Shown here piece after piece: positions 35,565 through 43,571 of a stretch of 63,070 nucleotides of DNA (the first letter of the stretch is position 1; the number at the start of each line of letters is the position of its first letter). The position numbers and the translations under genes are program-made. The notes below the pieces were generated by a model. The model was not told where the DNA came from and did no database searches. It was given only the letters and a program-made list of their open reading frames with translations. The DNA is from WJLY01 sp964562405 (lineage in GTDB: Bacteria; Joyebacterota; Joyebacteria; Joyebacterales; Joyebacteraceae), in the NCBI GenBank assembly GCA_964562405.1, contig CAZLTC010000008.1, forward strand, positions 1 to 63,070. The letters run 5' to 3'.

Positions 35565-36350
35565 GTGGGTTTCAAGAACATATCGATAGAGAAGGACGGG
35601 TTTCTGGCCGTCCTCACGGTGAACAGGCCGGACGCTCTGAACGCGCTCGACACGACGACGATGGGCGAGATCAACGACGCGATGCGAGAGCTGGGTGAGG
35701 ACGATGAGGTGGCTGCCGTCATCGTGACCGGCGCAGGGAAGGCGTTCGTAGCCGGCGCCGACATTGCCGAGCTGTCGACCGCCGACGGAATGCGGTCTCG
35801 CGAGATCTCGAGGCTGGGGAGGGAGACCTTCTCGCGCATCGAGAACCTGTCGAAGCCGGTCATCGCCGCGCTCAACGGGTTCACGCTCGGCGGCGGCCTC
35901 GAGTTCGCGATGGCATGCGACATCAGGATCGCCTCCACCAAGGCCAGGCTCGGCCAGCCGGAGGTGAAGCTCGGCGTCACGCCGGGGTTCGCGGGCACGC
36001 AGCGGCTCCCACGCCTCGTCGGCCTCGGTCGCGCCATGGAGATGCTCATGGTCGGCGAGCCCATCGACGCGGCGACGGCGCTCTCGTACGGGCTCGTGAC
36101 GAAGGTCGTCGAGCCGGAGCAGCTCATGGACGCGGCCAGGGAACTTGCGAACACCATCGTCTCGCGCGGCCCGGCCGCCATCACGCTCGTCAAGGCGTGC
36201 GTCAACCGCGGCGTGAACTCGGACATCGAGGTCGGCGGCGCCTACGAGTCCGAGGCTTTCGGGCTCTGCTTCGCAATGGGTGAGGCGCAGGAGGGCATCA
36301 AGGCGTTCCTCGAGAAGAGGAAGCCTGGCTGGCTTCGCAAGAAGGACTGA
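35565..36350 (+). CDS. Enoyl-CoA hydratase (crotonase family)
   Basis: 261 residues from GTG 35565 with GGAGG 8 bases upstream. Crotonase motifs: FVAGADIAEL and GFTLGGGLEFAMACDIRIAS (oxyanion hole). The Glu in GQPEVKLGVTPGFAGTQRLPR corresponds to one of the two catalytic Glu of crotonases. This is the ordinary short-chain type, unlike the LiuC-like enzyme at 30344. With the hydroxyacyl-CoA dehydrogenase (39134) and thiolase (40506) it completes a short-chain beta-oxidation set. Confidence 0.9.
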   Translation: MGFKNISIEKDGFLAVLTVNRPDALNALDTTTMGEINDAMRELGEDDEVAAVIVTGAGKAFVAGADIAELSTADGMRSREISRLGRETFSRIENLSKPVIAALNGFTLGGGLEFAMACDIRIASTKARLGQPEVKLGVTPGFAGTQRLPRLVGLGRAMEMLMVGEPIDAATALSYGLVTKVVEPEQLMDAARELANTIVSRGPAAITLVKACVNRGVNSDIEVGGAYESEAFGLCFAMGEAQEGIKAFLEKRKPGWLRKKD

Positions 36351-36363
36351 CCGGAGGCTAGGT

Positions 36364-37431
36364 ATGGAGGTCTTCAAGGCCCTGGGCGAGTTTGACCACG
36401 AGCAGGTGTTGTTCGCGTTCGACGAGGCGGCGGGTCTGCGCGGCATCGTAGCGATACACAGCACCGTGCTCGGTCCGGCCATCGGCGGTACGCGCATGCG
36501 TGAGTACGCAAGCGACGAGGAAGCGCTCGAGGACGCGCTCAGGCTCTCGCTCGGCATGACCTACAAGGCGGCGGCCGCTGGACTGAACTTCGGCGGCGGC
36601 GCCGCCGTCATCATGGGTGATCCGCACACGGACAAGAACGAGCTGCTCTTCAGAGCGCTCGGGCGGCAGATAGAGAGCCTGAACGGCAGGTACATCACCT
36701 CGCAGGGCCTCGGGACCGACGTCGAGGACATGCAGTGCATCAGCCTCGAGACGAAGCACGTCGTGGGGCTGCACTCCGCGTACGGCGGGTGCGGCGACCC
36801 CTCGCCGATGATGGCTCACGGTGCGCTCGCCGGGTTCAAGGCGTGCCTCGAGGAGTCCGGCATGGATTCCGACATCAGCGGTCTCACGGTGGCCGTACAA
36901 GGCCTCGGGAGAGGCGGGAGCGAACTGGCCAGGCAGCTCATGGCCAGAGGGGCGAAGGTCATCGGCTCGGACTCGGACCCCAGGGCTGCCGAAGTGGCGA
37001 AGGAAGTGCTCGACGTCGCCATCGTCGAGCCCGACACGCTCTACGATGTCGAGTGCGATGTCTGGAGTCCGTGCGCCGTGGGGGAGATCCTCAACGACGA
37101 GACCATCCCGCGCCTCAGGTGCAGGATCGTCGCGGGCCCCGCAAACAACCAGCTGGCGGAGCCGCGGCATGCCGAGATGCTCTCAGAGCGAGGCATTCTC
37201 TACGCCCCGGACTTCGTGGTCAACTCGGGCGCCCTGATCGCGGTCACCGAGGAGATAGCCGGATACTCGTTCCACCGCGCGATGCGCAGAGCCGAGGACA
37301 TATACACGGCACTCAAGAAGGTCTTCGCGCTCGCTCGCGAGCGCCGCATCAGCACGGCCGAGGCTGCCAACGCTCTTGCCGAGAAGCGCATCCGGCAGCT
37401 CGGCGCCCTCTCGGGAGGGGCGAGAAGGTGA
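36364..37431 (+). CDS. Leucine-dehydrogenase-like protein lacking catalytic residues (paralog 2)
   Basis: 355 residues from ATG 36364 with GGAGG upstream. It is closer than paralog 1 to true leucine dehydrogenases (MEVFK, FDEAAGLRGIVAIHSTVLGP, GDPHTDKNELLFRALG). Lys68 is kept (MTYK), but the catalytic Lys80 is Ala (GGGAAV) and Asp115 is Gly (TSQGLGT). The NAD-fold segment reads VAVQGLGRGG. Numbering matches Bacillus leucine dehydrogenase exactly, so alignment is not in doubt. Normal amino-acid dehydrogenase activity is unlikely. The loss is complementary to paralog 1 for the two Lys, but both lack the Asp. Its stop overlaps the biotin ligase start. Confidence 0.85.
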   Translation: MEVFKALGEFDHEQVLFAFDEAAGLRGIVAIHSTVLGPAIGGTRMREYASDEEALEDALRLSLGMTYKAAAAGLNFGGGAAVIMGDPHTDKNELLFRALGRQIESLNGRYITSQGLGTDVEDMQCISLETKHVVGLHSAYGGCGDPSPMMAHGALAGFKACLEESGMDSDISGLTVAVQGLGRGGSELARQLMARGAKVIGSDSDPRAAEVAKEVLDVAIVEPDTLYDVECDVWSPCAVGEILNDETIPRLRCRIVAGPANNQLAEPRHAEMLSERGILYAPDFVVNSGALIAVTEEIAGYSFHRAMRRAEDIYTALKKVFALARERRISTAEAANALAEKRIRQLGALSGGARR

Positions 37432-38381
37432 CCGCGCCCGTCGGAGGCGATGCGAAGCGCTCACGCAAGGACAAACGTGGCAACGCGGAACCGGAGAGTC
37501 TGCACAAGAACGGGCGCGCCGACGTGGCGCCGGAGCGTCGGGATTGGGGAAGGGCGCTGGGGGAGGGGCTCGGGTTCGCCACCGGGCAGGTGCTGTCGGG
37601 CCCCATCGATCTCAGGCTCAACGCGGGCCTGGTCGGACGCTCGGTGCACTACATCGCGAGCGTCGACTCGACGAACGCGGTACTCCGCAAGATGGGAGAG
37701 CGCGGAGCGCTCGAGGGAACCGTGGTCGTCGCGGACGAGCAGACGGCCGGGCGAGGCAGGGCCGGCCGGTCGTGGTTCTCGCCGCCGGGCGTTGGGCTCT
37801 GGCTGTCGGTGCTGCTCGCGCCCAGGCTTCCGCCGCGCGAGCTGGCCCCGCTCTCGATGGTGACCGCCGTGTCGGTCGCCGACTCCCTGAGAAGGGACTT
37901 CGGGATAGACGGCAGGGTCAAGTGGCCGAACGACGTGATGGCCGGAGGCCGCAAGCTGGGCGGGATACTGCTCGAGTCGCTGCAGGGAGCGGGAGGTCCG
38001 GTCGAGCGGCTGGTCGTCGGCATCGGGCTCAACGTGAACCTCGAGGCCGCCGATCTCCCGCCCGAGATCGCGGCGACCGCGGTCTCGATGCGGACACTCC
38101 TCCTGAGACCCGTGTCGAGGCTCGAGGTCCTGAAGACCATACTGGACGCGTTCGACGCGGACTGGGCACGGTTTCAGGCCGGTGGGTTCGAGGCGTTTCA
38201 CGACCGCTACGTAGAGCTCTCCACGGTGCTCGGCAAGCGCATAGAGGTTGCGTCAGACGCCGAGACGATAGCGGGAACGGCGGTGGAGATCACGCCGGAC
38301 GGCGCGCTCGTGGTGGAGGATGGACAGGGCGGGCGCACCGAGATCTGGCACGGCGACGTGCAACTGGTCGCGGACGAGTAG
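37428..38381 (+). CDS. birA: Biotin--[acetyl-CoA-carboxylase] ligase
   Basis: Activates biotin as biotinyl-AMP and attaches it to the Lys of EAMKMEN in carrier proteins such as those at 22151 and 32726. 317 residues from GTG 37428 (GTGA overlap; GGAGGGG upstream). Motifs: VDSTNAVL, GRGRAGRSW (biotinyl-AMP loop), KWPNDV and GGILLE, with a C-terminal SH3-like domain. The first 65 residues are basic and low-complexity, with no helix-turn-helix. This is a non-repressor ligase with an unusual N-terminal extension. Confidence 0.93.
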   Translation: MTAPVGGDAKRSRKDKRGNAEPESLHKNGRADVAPERRDWGRALGEGLGFATGQVLSGPIDLRLNAGLVGRSVHYIASVDSTNAVLRKMGERGALEGTVVVADEQTAGRGRAGRSWFSPPGVGLWLSVLLAPRLPPRELAPLSMVTAVSVADSLRRDFGIDGRVKWPNDVMAGGRKLGGILLESLQGAGGPVERLVVGIGLNVNLEAADLPPEIAATAVSMRTLLLRPVSRLEVLKTILDAFDADWARFQAGGFEAFHDRYVELSTVLGKRIEVASDAETIAGTAVEITPDGALVVEDGQGGRTEIWHGDVQLVADE

Positions 38382-38434
38382 GTGTTCGGAACCGCGAGGT
38401 GACGTCCGGGCGCCACGACGCTCGGGAGGGACCG

Positions 38435-39073
38435 ATGACGGACAGACACGACGACGCCGGGTGGATCGAGGTCATCTGCGGGAGCATGTTCTCGGGCAAG
38501 AGCGAGGAACTGATCCGCAGGCTCAGACGCGCCAAGATAGCCAGGCAGAAGGTCCTCGCGTTCAAGCCGAGGATAGACGACCGGTACGACGAGGATGACA
38601 TCGTCTCTCACGACGACCGCCGCGTCGAGTCGATACGCATCAGCACGGCCGCTGAGATACGCGGATACGTCGACGACGACGTGCGGGTCGTAGGTATTGA
38701 CGAGGGCCAGTTTCTCGGAGGGGAGCTTCCGGAGGTCTGCGAGGAACTGGCCGGGCGCGGCATCCGCGTCATCGTGGCCGGGCTCGACCAGGACTACCTG
38801 GGCAGGCCGTTCGAGCCGATGCCGACGCTCCTGGCCGTGGCCGAGTACATCACGAAGACGCTCGCCGTCTGCATGAAGTGCGGCAAGCCCGCGAACAGGA
38901 CGCAGCGCATCATCGCCTCGAAAGAGCGCGTTGTCGTAGGCGCGTCGGAGTCGTACGAGGCCAGGTGCCGGCACTGCTGGGACCCCGCAGAGGCGATGGG
39001 TGCGGAGGGGGAGGCCGACGGCGCCACGGCCCGCGAGGCGAGCGCCGCCGGCGTAGGCGACGAGGCGGCCTGA
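38435..39073 (+). CDS. tdk: Thymidine kinase
   Basis: Phosphorylates thymidine for dTMP salvage. 212 residues from ATG 38435 with GGGAGGG upstream; in-frame sequence before it belongs to the biotin ligase shadow. The type II fold shows Walker A GSMFSGKSEEL, the Asp-Glu pair in VGIDEGQF, the lasso-loop region with CMKCGK and CRHC as structural zinc ligands, and VVGASESYEARC. The last 35 residues are Ala/Glu-rich and probably disordered. It has no evident link to the surrounding catabolic genes. Confidence 0.93.
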   Translation: MTDRHDDAGWIEVICGSMFSGKSEELIRRLRRAKIARQKVLAFKPRIDDRYDEDDIVSHDDRRVESIRISTAAEIRGYVDDDVRVVGIDEGQFLGGELPEVCEELAGRGIRVIVAGLDQDYLGRPFEPMPTLLAVAEYITKTLAVCMKCGKPANRTQRIIASKERVVVGASESYEARCRHCWDPAEAMGAEGEADGATAREASAAGVGDEAA

Positions 39074-39133
39074 AGACGAACGGAGACGATGGGAAGAGAG
39101 AGCCACCAGAGATCAGTACGAAGGGAGTAGGGA

Positions 39134-40495
39134 ATGGACCTTGACACAAGGCTTGAGAGGGTGGCCGTGCTCGGGGCGGCCGGGAAGATGGGGAGCGGGA
39201 TCGTGCTTCTGCTCGCGGCCGAGATGGCGAAGCAGAAGATCAGACCCGAGAACAAGCACCGCAAGTACGTGCTCCATGCGATCGACGTGAGCGACGACGC
39301 CCTGTGCGGTCTCCTCTCGTATCTGAAGCCGCAGTTCACGAAGGTCGCCGAGAAGAGCATCGTGTCCCTGCGTGAGGTCTACGGGGAGCACGAGGACCTG
39401 GTCGAGAACTACGACGTCATCGAGTCGTTCGTGAACGAGGCGATGTCGGTGGTGAGGCCGAGCAGCAAGCTCGAGAGCGCAGCCGGGTCCAGGCTCATCT
39501 TCGAGGCCATCATTGAGAACAAGAAGATCAAGATCGACGTCCTGAAGAAGCTCGACGCGATCTGTCCTGACGCGTACTACCTGACGAACACCTCGTCCAT
39601 TCCGATCACCACGCTCGATGAGGGCGTAGGTCTTGGTGGCAGGATCGTCGGCTACCACTTCTATAACCCGCCGGCGGTGCAGAAACTCCTTGAGCTGATC
39701 ACGTCGAAGCAGACGCTGCCCGAGCTGGTAGAGCTCGCGACGGAGCTCGCGGGCAGGCTCCGCAAGAAGGTCTTCCCCGCGAACGACATCGCCGGGTTTA
39801 TCGGCAACGGTCACTTCATGCGCGACATACTCCACGCCACCAGCGAGGTCGCAAAGCTCAAGGGCGACCTCGGCGAGACCGGGGCCATATACGCGATGAA
39901 CCGCGTGAGCCAGGACTACCTCATCCGGCCGATGGGCATCTTCCAGCTCATCGACTACGTGGGTGTCGACGTCTGCCGGTTCATCATGGAGGTCATGACC
40001 GAGCACATCGAGGGCGAGACGCTCAAGGACGACCTCCTTGAGCGCATGGCGGGCGCGGGCGTGATGGGTGGGCAGTATTCGGACGGGAGCCAGAAGGACG
40101 GCATCCTCAAGTACGAGAAGGGAAGGCCCGCGGGCGTTTACGACCTCGGCAAGGGTGAGTACCGGATGTTCGCCGACGGCGACTGGACGACGAAGATCGA
40201 CGAAAAACTGGGCGCGATACCTGAGGGACACGCCGCGTGGCGCGCGCTTCTCATGGACCCCGCGAAGAAGGACAAGCTTGCCGCCTACTTCAGGAGCCTC
40301 GCGGCGTCGGACACGTTTGGAGCGGTTCTCGCCAAGAAGTATCTCGTCCGGGCGAAGGACATAGGCGACAAGCTCGTGTCGGACGGCGTCGCGGAGTCGG
40401 CCGACGTCGTCAACGGTGTCATGACCAACGGGTTCTATCATCTTTACGGACCCGTCAACGACTACGCAGACCTTATGCAGACGGAAGCGGTGTAG
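39134..40495 (+). CDS. 3-Hydroxyacyl-CoA dehydrogenase
   Basis: NAD-dependent oxidation of 3-hydroxyacyl-CoA to 3-ketoacyl-CoA. 453 residues, longer than the stand-alone 290-residue enzymes. The N-terminal Rossmann motif is VLGAAGKMGSGI. The catalytic His is in GYHFYNPP, followed by NDIAGFIGNGHFMRDI, which corresponds to the NRIANR-type segment. The C-terminal region carries a duplicated HAD helical domain. It lies 10 bases before the thiolase, and both serve short-chain beta-oxidation. Confidence 0.9.
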   Translation: MDLDTRLERVAVLGAAGKMGSGIVLLLAAEMAKQKIRPENKHRKYVLHAIDVSDDALCGLLSYLKPQFTKVAEKSIVSLREVYGEHEDLVENYDVIESFVNEAMSVVRPSSKLESAAGSRLIFEAIIENKKIKIDVLKKLDAICPDAYYLTNTSSIPITTLDEGVGLGGRIVGYHFYNPPAVQKLLELITSKQTLPELVELATELAGRLRKKVFPANDIAGFIGNGHFMRDILHATSEVAKLKGDLGETGAIYAMNRVSQDYLIRPMGIFQLIDYVGVDVCRFIMEVMTEHIEGETLKDDLLERMAGAGVMGGQYSDGSQKDGILKYEKGRPAGVYDLGKGEYRMFADGDWTTKIDEKLGAIPEGHAAWRALLMDPAKKDKLAAYFRSLAASDTFGAVLAKKYLVRAKDIGDKLVSDGVAESADVVNGVMTNGFYHLYGPVNDYADLMQTEAV

Positions 40496-40505
40496 GAGGA
40501 GCCCG

Positions 40506-41747
40506 ATGAACAAGCTCAGAAGACGCATCTTCGCGACGGCCGGAAGCAACACGGTCTCGCTTGGCACCGGACGGAAGGAGTTCCATCCCAAGAAGCCCCG
40601 TCCGGGTCTGGAGCACTACATCAAGGAGGCGGGGCAGGGGGCGCTCGCTCAGGTCAACAGCGTCGAGAACATCGACGAGGGCGTGATAGGGAACTTCATG
40701 GCGGCGCGCTTCAACAGGCAGGGCAACCTGGCGGCGATGATGCCGATGATCGACCCTAAGCTCGAGTACAAGCCCCTCATCCGCGTCGAGGGCGCCTGCG
40801 GCTCGGGCGGCCTGGCGCTCGCGACGGCCACCAAGTCCATCCTGGCCGAGATGGCCGACACCGTGCTCGCCCTGGGCGTCGAGGTCCAGAACACGGTGAA
40901 GGCGGTCTACGGCGCCGACATCCTGGGAGGGGCCGGCCATTACGCAAGCCAGCGCAAGAGCGGTCACGCGTACTTCTTCCCGGGCAAGTTCTCCGACCGC
41001 GCCTGCGCGGCCTACGAGAAGTTCGGGTACGACAAGGTCCGCGAGGCGATGGCCCGCTGGTACGAGCGGGAGATCCTGAACGCGCGGCTCTGCCCGAAGG
41101 CTCAGGAGTACCACAACACGATCGAGGACCTCTTCGCCGCGGGCATGACGCCCCCGAACCCAAAGGTCTTCTGCGAATGCATCAACTTCTACGACTGCTC
41201 GAAGGTCTCCGACGGCGCGTCGGCGGTGATCTTCGCGTCCGAGGAGGGTCTCTCGAAGCTCGGCGTCGACAAGAAGGACACGGTCGAGCTGGTCGGGCTC
41301 GGGCATTCCGTTGCTGACGTGTCGAAGGACCCGGAGGACCAGACGAAGCTCACGACGAGCGCCCGCGCCGTCAAGCAGGCGATGGACATGGCCGCCGTGA
41401 CCAAGGACGACATCGGCATGCTCGAGGTGCACGACTGCTTCTCGATCGGCGGTCTCCTGTCTCTCGAGGCGGCCGGGTTCTGCGAGTACGGCGAGACGTA
41501 CGACTTCGTGCGCGAGGGGAGGACCGCCCCCGACGGAGAGATACCGACGAACCTCTCGGGCGGCCTCATCGGCTACGGCCACTACACCGGCGGGACGGGT
41601 GTGAGGCAGGCCGCCGACATCGTCATGCAGCTCACGGGCAAGCCGGACGGTCAGAAGATCGACGTCAAGAAGCCGTACGCGCTCATGATCTCGATGGGCG
41701 GCAACGACCGGACGGTCGTGTCGTGCGTGTTCAAGAGGGTGCAGTAG
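40506..41747 (+). CDS. Thiolase family acyl-CoA acetyltransferase
   Basis: 413 residues, cleaving 3-ketoacyl-CoA to acetyl-CoA and a shortened acyl-CoA. The nucleophile is Cys98 in EGACGSGG; the second-site His is in EVHDCFSIGG. The C-terminal loop reads GYGHYTGGTGVRQ instead of the usual GHPxGATG, and a 60-residue insertion with several Cys (CPKAQE, CECINFYDC) lies in the middle. It is a divergent member, distinct from the archaeal-type thiolase at 26909. It ends the catabolic island and is followed by a shared terminator. Confidence 0.88.
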   Translation: MNKLRRRIFATAGSNTVSLGTGRKEFHPKKPRPGLEHYIKEAGQGALAQVNSVENIDEGVIGNFMAARFNRQGNLAAMMPMIDPKLEYKPLIRVEGACGSGGLALATATKSILAEMADTVLALGVEVQNTVKAVYGADILGGAGHYASQRKSGHAYFFPGKFSDRACAAYEKFGYDKVREAMARWYEREILNARLCPKAQEYHNTIEDLFAAGMTPPNPKVFCECINFYDCSKVSDGASAVIFASEEGLSKLGVDKKDTVELVGLGHSVADVSKDPEDQTKLTTSARAVKQAMDMAAVTKDDIGMLEVHDCFSIGGLLSLEAAGFCEYGETYDFVREGRTAPDGEIPTNLSGGLIGYGHYTGGTGVRQAADIVMQLTGKPDGQKIDVKKPYALMISMGGNDRTVVSCVFKRVQ

Positions 41748-41770
41748 GCTGAGTCTAGGTGGGACACAGG

Positions 41771-41812
41771 GAGGGGAGCTCCAGTCGGGGCTCCCCTCCT
41801 CTCTCGTTCGTG
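41771..41812. terminator. Bidirectional terminator between convergent genes
   Basis: A perfect 9-bp stem, GAGGGGAGC (41771-41779) and GCTCCCCTC (41790-41798), with a 10-base loop. It is followed by CTCTCTCGTT on the + side. It lies between the end of the + strand island and the end of the - strand gene at 41835. Confidence 0.7.
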
Positions 41813-41834
41813 GGTCGTCTCGAACGTGCTGTTC

Positions 41835-42293
41835 CTAGGGAGCGGCGGTTCCCACTCCCGTCTTCTCGGCCTTGCCCGCGCCCTTCTTCACCGGGCTCGG
41901 CCCCATGCCTTCTATCCTCCCGACAAACTCGTTGATCACTTCCTGGAACTTGGCGCCCTCGCTCGCCGACACCCACTCGAGCGCTAGCCGTTCGGGCTCG
42001 ATCCCCAACCCGTCGATCAGCTTCCGCATGAAGGTCACGCGGCGCATCGCCTTGTAGTTGCCCTCCATGTAGTGGCACTCGCCGGGGTGGCAGCCGGCGA
42101 TCATGATGCCGTCCGCGCCCGCCAGGAACGCCTGGAGGATCAACTCCGGGTCGACACGGCCCGAGCACATCGTGCGCACGATGCGGAAGTGCGGGGATAT
42201 CTTGAGCCTCGATACGCCGGCCAGGTCGGCGCCGGCGTAGGCGCACCAGTTGCAGCAGAACACGATCACGCGGGGCCTGAAGGACTCTGTCAT
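41835..42293 (-). CDS. MvhD/FrhD-family hydrogenase iron-sulfur subunit
   Basis: 152 residues on the minus strand. MvhD carries a [2Fe-2S] cluster and connects an electron donor to HdrA in methanogens and in many bacterial Hdr complexes. Conserved cysteines appear in VFCCNWCAYAGAD, RTMCSGRVD and AGCHPGECHY, and the LILQAFLAGADGIMIAGC block is typical. The C-terminal 20 residues are a low-complexity tail. It stands alone, opposite to all neighbours. The HdrA-like protein at 12602 is a plausible partner although it lies about 27 kb away. Confidence 0.9.
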   Translation of the reverse strand: MTESFRPRVIVFCCNWCAYAGADLAGVSRLKISPHFRIVRTMCSGRVDPELILQAFLAGADGIMIAGCHPGECHYMEGNYKAMRRVTFMRKLIDGLGIEPERLALEWVSASEGAKFQEVINEFVGRIEGMGPSPVKKGAGKAEKTGVGTAAP

Positions 42294-42448
42294 GTCAGCT
42301 CCGTGGCACTTGCTCTGGGGAAGCCTCCCACCGTCCGTTTCAGCCTGACAAGGATAGCATCCCTAACACGCGCGTGCAAAGGAACTTCGGGCCGGAAAGG
42401 TGCCCCTGCGCGGGCCGTCCAGGGTGTCCGGCGGGGCGGGTTTTGGCA

Positions 42449-42477
42449 TTGTGGGAGACCTGCCTGCGCGCTATAAT
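42449..42477 (+). promoter_or_regulatory. Promoter for the yggS housekeeping operon
   Basis: A perfect TATAAT at 42472-42477 with TTGTGG at 42449-42454, 17 bases apart. Transcription would start near 42484. This makes the in-frame ATG at 42476 unusable and supports the TTG start at 42518. Confidence 0.6.
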
Positions 42478-42517
42478 GATTCCTTCGTTGAACCGGGGGC
42501 AAGGGGGTAGGCAGTCC

Positions 42518-43225
42518 TTGGGAGTGCGCGAGAACGTCCTGCAGGTTGTTGCCAGGATTGAGGATGCGGCCGACCGGGCCTTCCGCGACCCGTCGGACGT
42601 CAGGCTCGTGGCGGTGACCAAGACCGTCGAGCCCGACAGCATCGTCGAGGCCATAGAGGCCGGCGTGACCTGCGTGGGCGAGAACCGCGTGCAGGAGGCC
42701 GAGCGCAAGTTCGCCCATGGGCTTCCCCCGGTCGAGAAGCACCTCATCGGTCACCTCCAGACCAACAAGGTCGCCAAGGCCCTCGAGCTCTTCGACATGA
42801 TCGAGTCGGTCGACAGCCCGAGGCTCGCTGCCGAGATATCGCGCAGAGCAGAGGCCGGCGGACGCACGATCGACGTCCTCGTCGAGGTGAACACGTCCGG
42901 CGAGGAGAGCAAGCACGGGTTCGAGCCCGGTGAGACCGTCGAGGCGGTGTCAGAGATGGCCGACCTCAAGGGGCTCCGGGTGGTCGGGCTCATGACCGTG
43001 GGGGCGTTCCTGCCCGACCCGGAGGACGTCAGGCCCTGTTTCAGGGCGCTCCGGGGCCTGCGGGACGCCATCGAGGAGGCGGTCATACCGGGCGTCTCCA
43101 TGGACCACCTGTCCATGGGGATGACCAACGACTTTGAGGTCGCCATCGAGGAGGGCTCGACCATCGTGCGCGTCGGGCGGGCCATTTTCGGGGAGCGTCA
43201 GGCATGTTCGTTCTCAAGAACCTGA
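42518..43225 (+). CDS. yggS: YggS/PROSC family pyridoxal-phosphate homeostasis protein
   Basis: A PLP-binding TIM-barrel protein without known catalysis that buffers PLP. 235 residues from TTG 42518, chosen because AGGGGG lies 7-9 bases upstream and the promoter overlaps the earlier ATG. The PLP Lys is in LVAVTKTVEP. GENRVQEAERK, HLIGHLQTNK and EVNTSGEESKHGF are family motifs, and SMGMTNDFEVAIEEGSTIVRVG is the phosphate-binding end. The gene overlaps yggT by 22 bases, the classic yggS-yggT order. Confidence 0.93.
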   Translation: MGVRENVLQVVARIEDAADRAFRDPSDVRLVAVTKTVEPDSIVEAIEAGVTCVGENRVQEAERKFAHGLPPVEKHLIGHLQTNKVAKALELFDMIESVDSPRLAAEISRRAEAGGRTIDVLVEVNTSGEESKHGFEPGETVEAVSEMADLKGLRVVGLMTVGAFLPDPEDVRPCFRALRGLRDAIEEAVIPGVSMDHLSMGMTNDFEVAIEEGSTIVRVGRAIFGERQACSFSRT

Positions 43226-43506
43226 TGTACGCGCTGGCCACCATAGTCGACCTGGCGTTGCTCTTGTATCTGATATGTCTGTTCGCGGCCGTTATCATCT
43301 CGTGGTTCGCACCCCGGTCGCGACATCCCTTGGTCCGGTTCTTGCGTGCAGTAGTCGAGCCTGTGCTCACGCGCGTCAGGAGGGCGATGCCGTTCCTCGT
43401 AACGGGCGGGTTCGACCTCACGCCGGTCGTTGTGTTCTTCGTGATCCACTTCCTGCGGCGCTTCCTGGTGGCCACCCTCTACGACATCGCCTCGAGGCTG
43501 CAGTAG
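43204..43506 (+). CDS. yggT: YggT family membrane protein
   Basis: 100 residues with two hydrophobic segments, about residues 10-34 and 66-92, separated by the family motif ISWFAPRSRHPLVRFL and the VVEPVLTRVRRAMP stretch. It is an integral membrane protein linked elsewhere to cell-division or osmotic phenotypes; the mechanism is unknown. A GC hairpin (43539-43553) lies between it and the phosphorylase gene. Confidence 0.9.
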   Translation: MFVLKNLMYALATIVDLALLLYLICLFAAVIISWFAPRSRHPLVRFLRAVVEPVLTRVRRAMPFLVTGGFDLTPVVVFFVIHFLRRFLVATLYDIASRLQ

Positions 43507-43571
43507 CAAACGCCCGCGCCGGTAAGGCGCGGTAAGGCGGCCCCGCGGGGGCCCACTGAACAGGAGCGAAC

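Noticed and set aside
42476..42517. ATG 42476 as the start of yggS
   Set aside because: It overlaps the TATAAT of the likely promoter and lacks a binding site; TTG 42518 has one.
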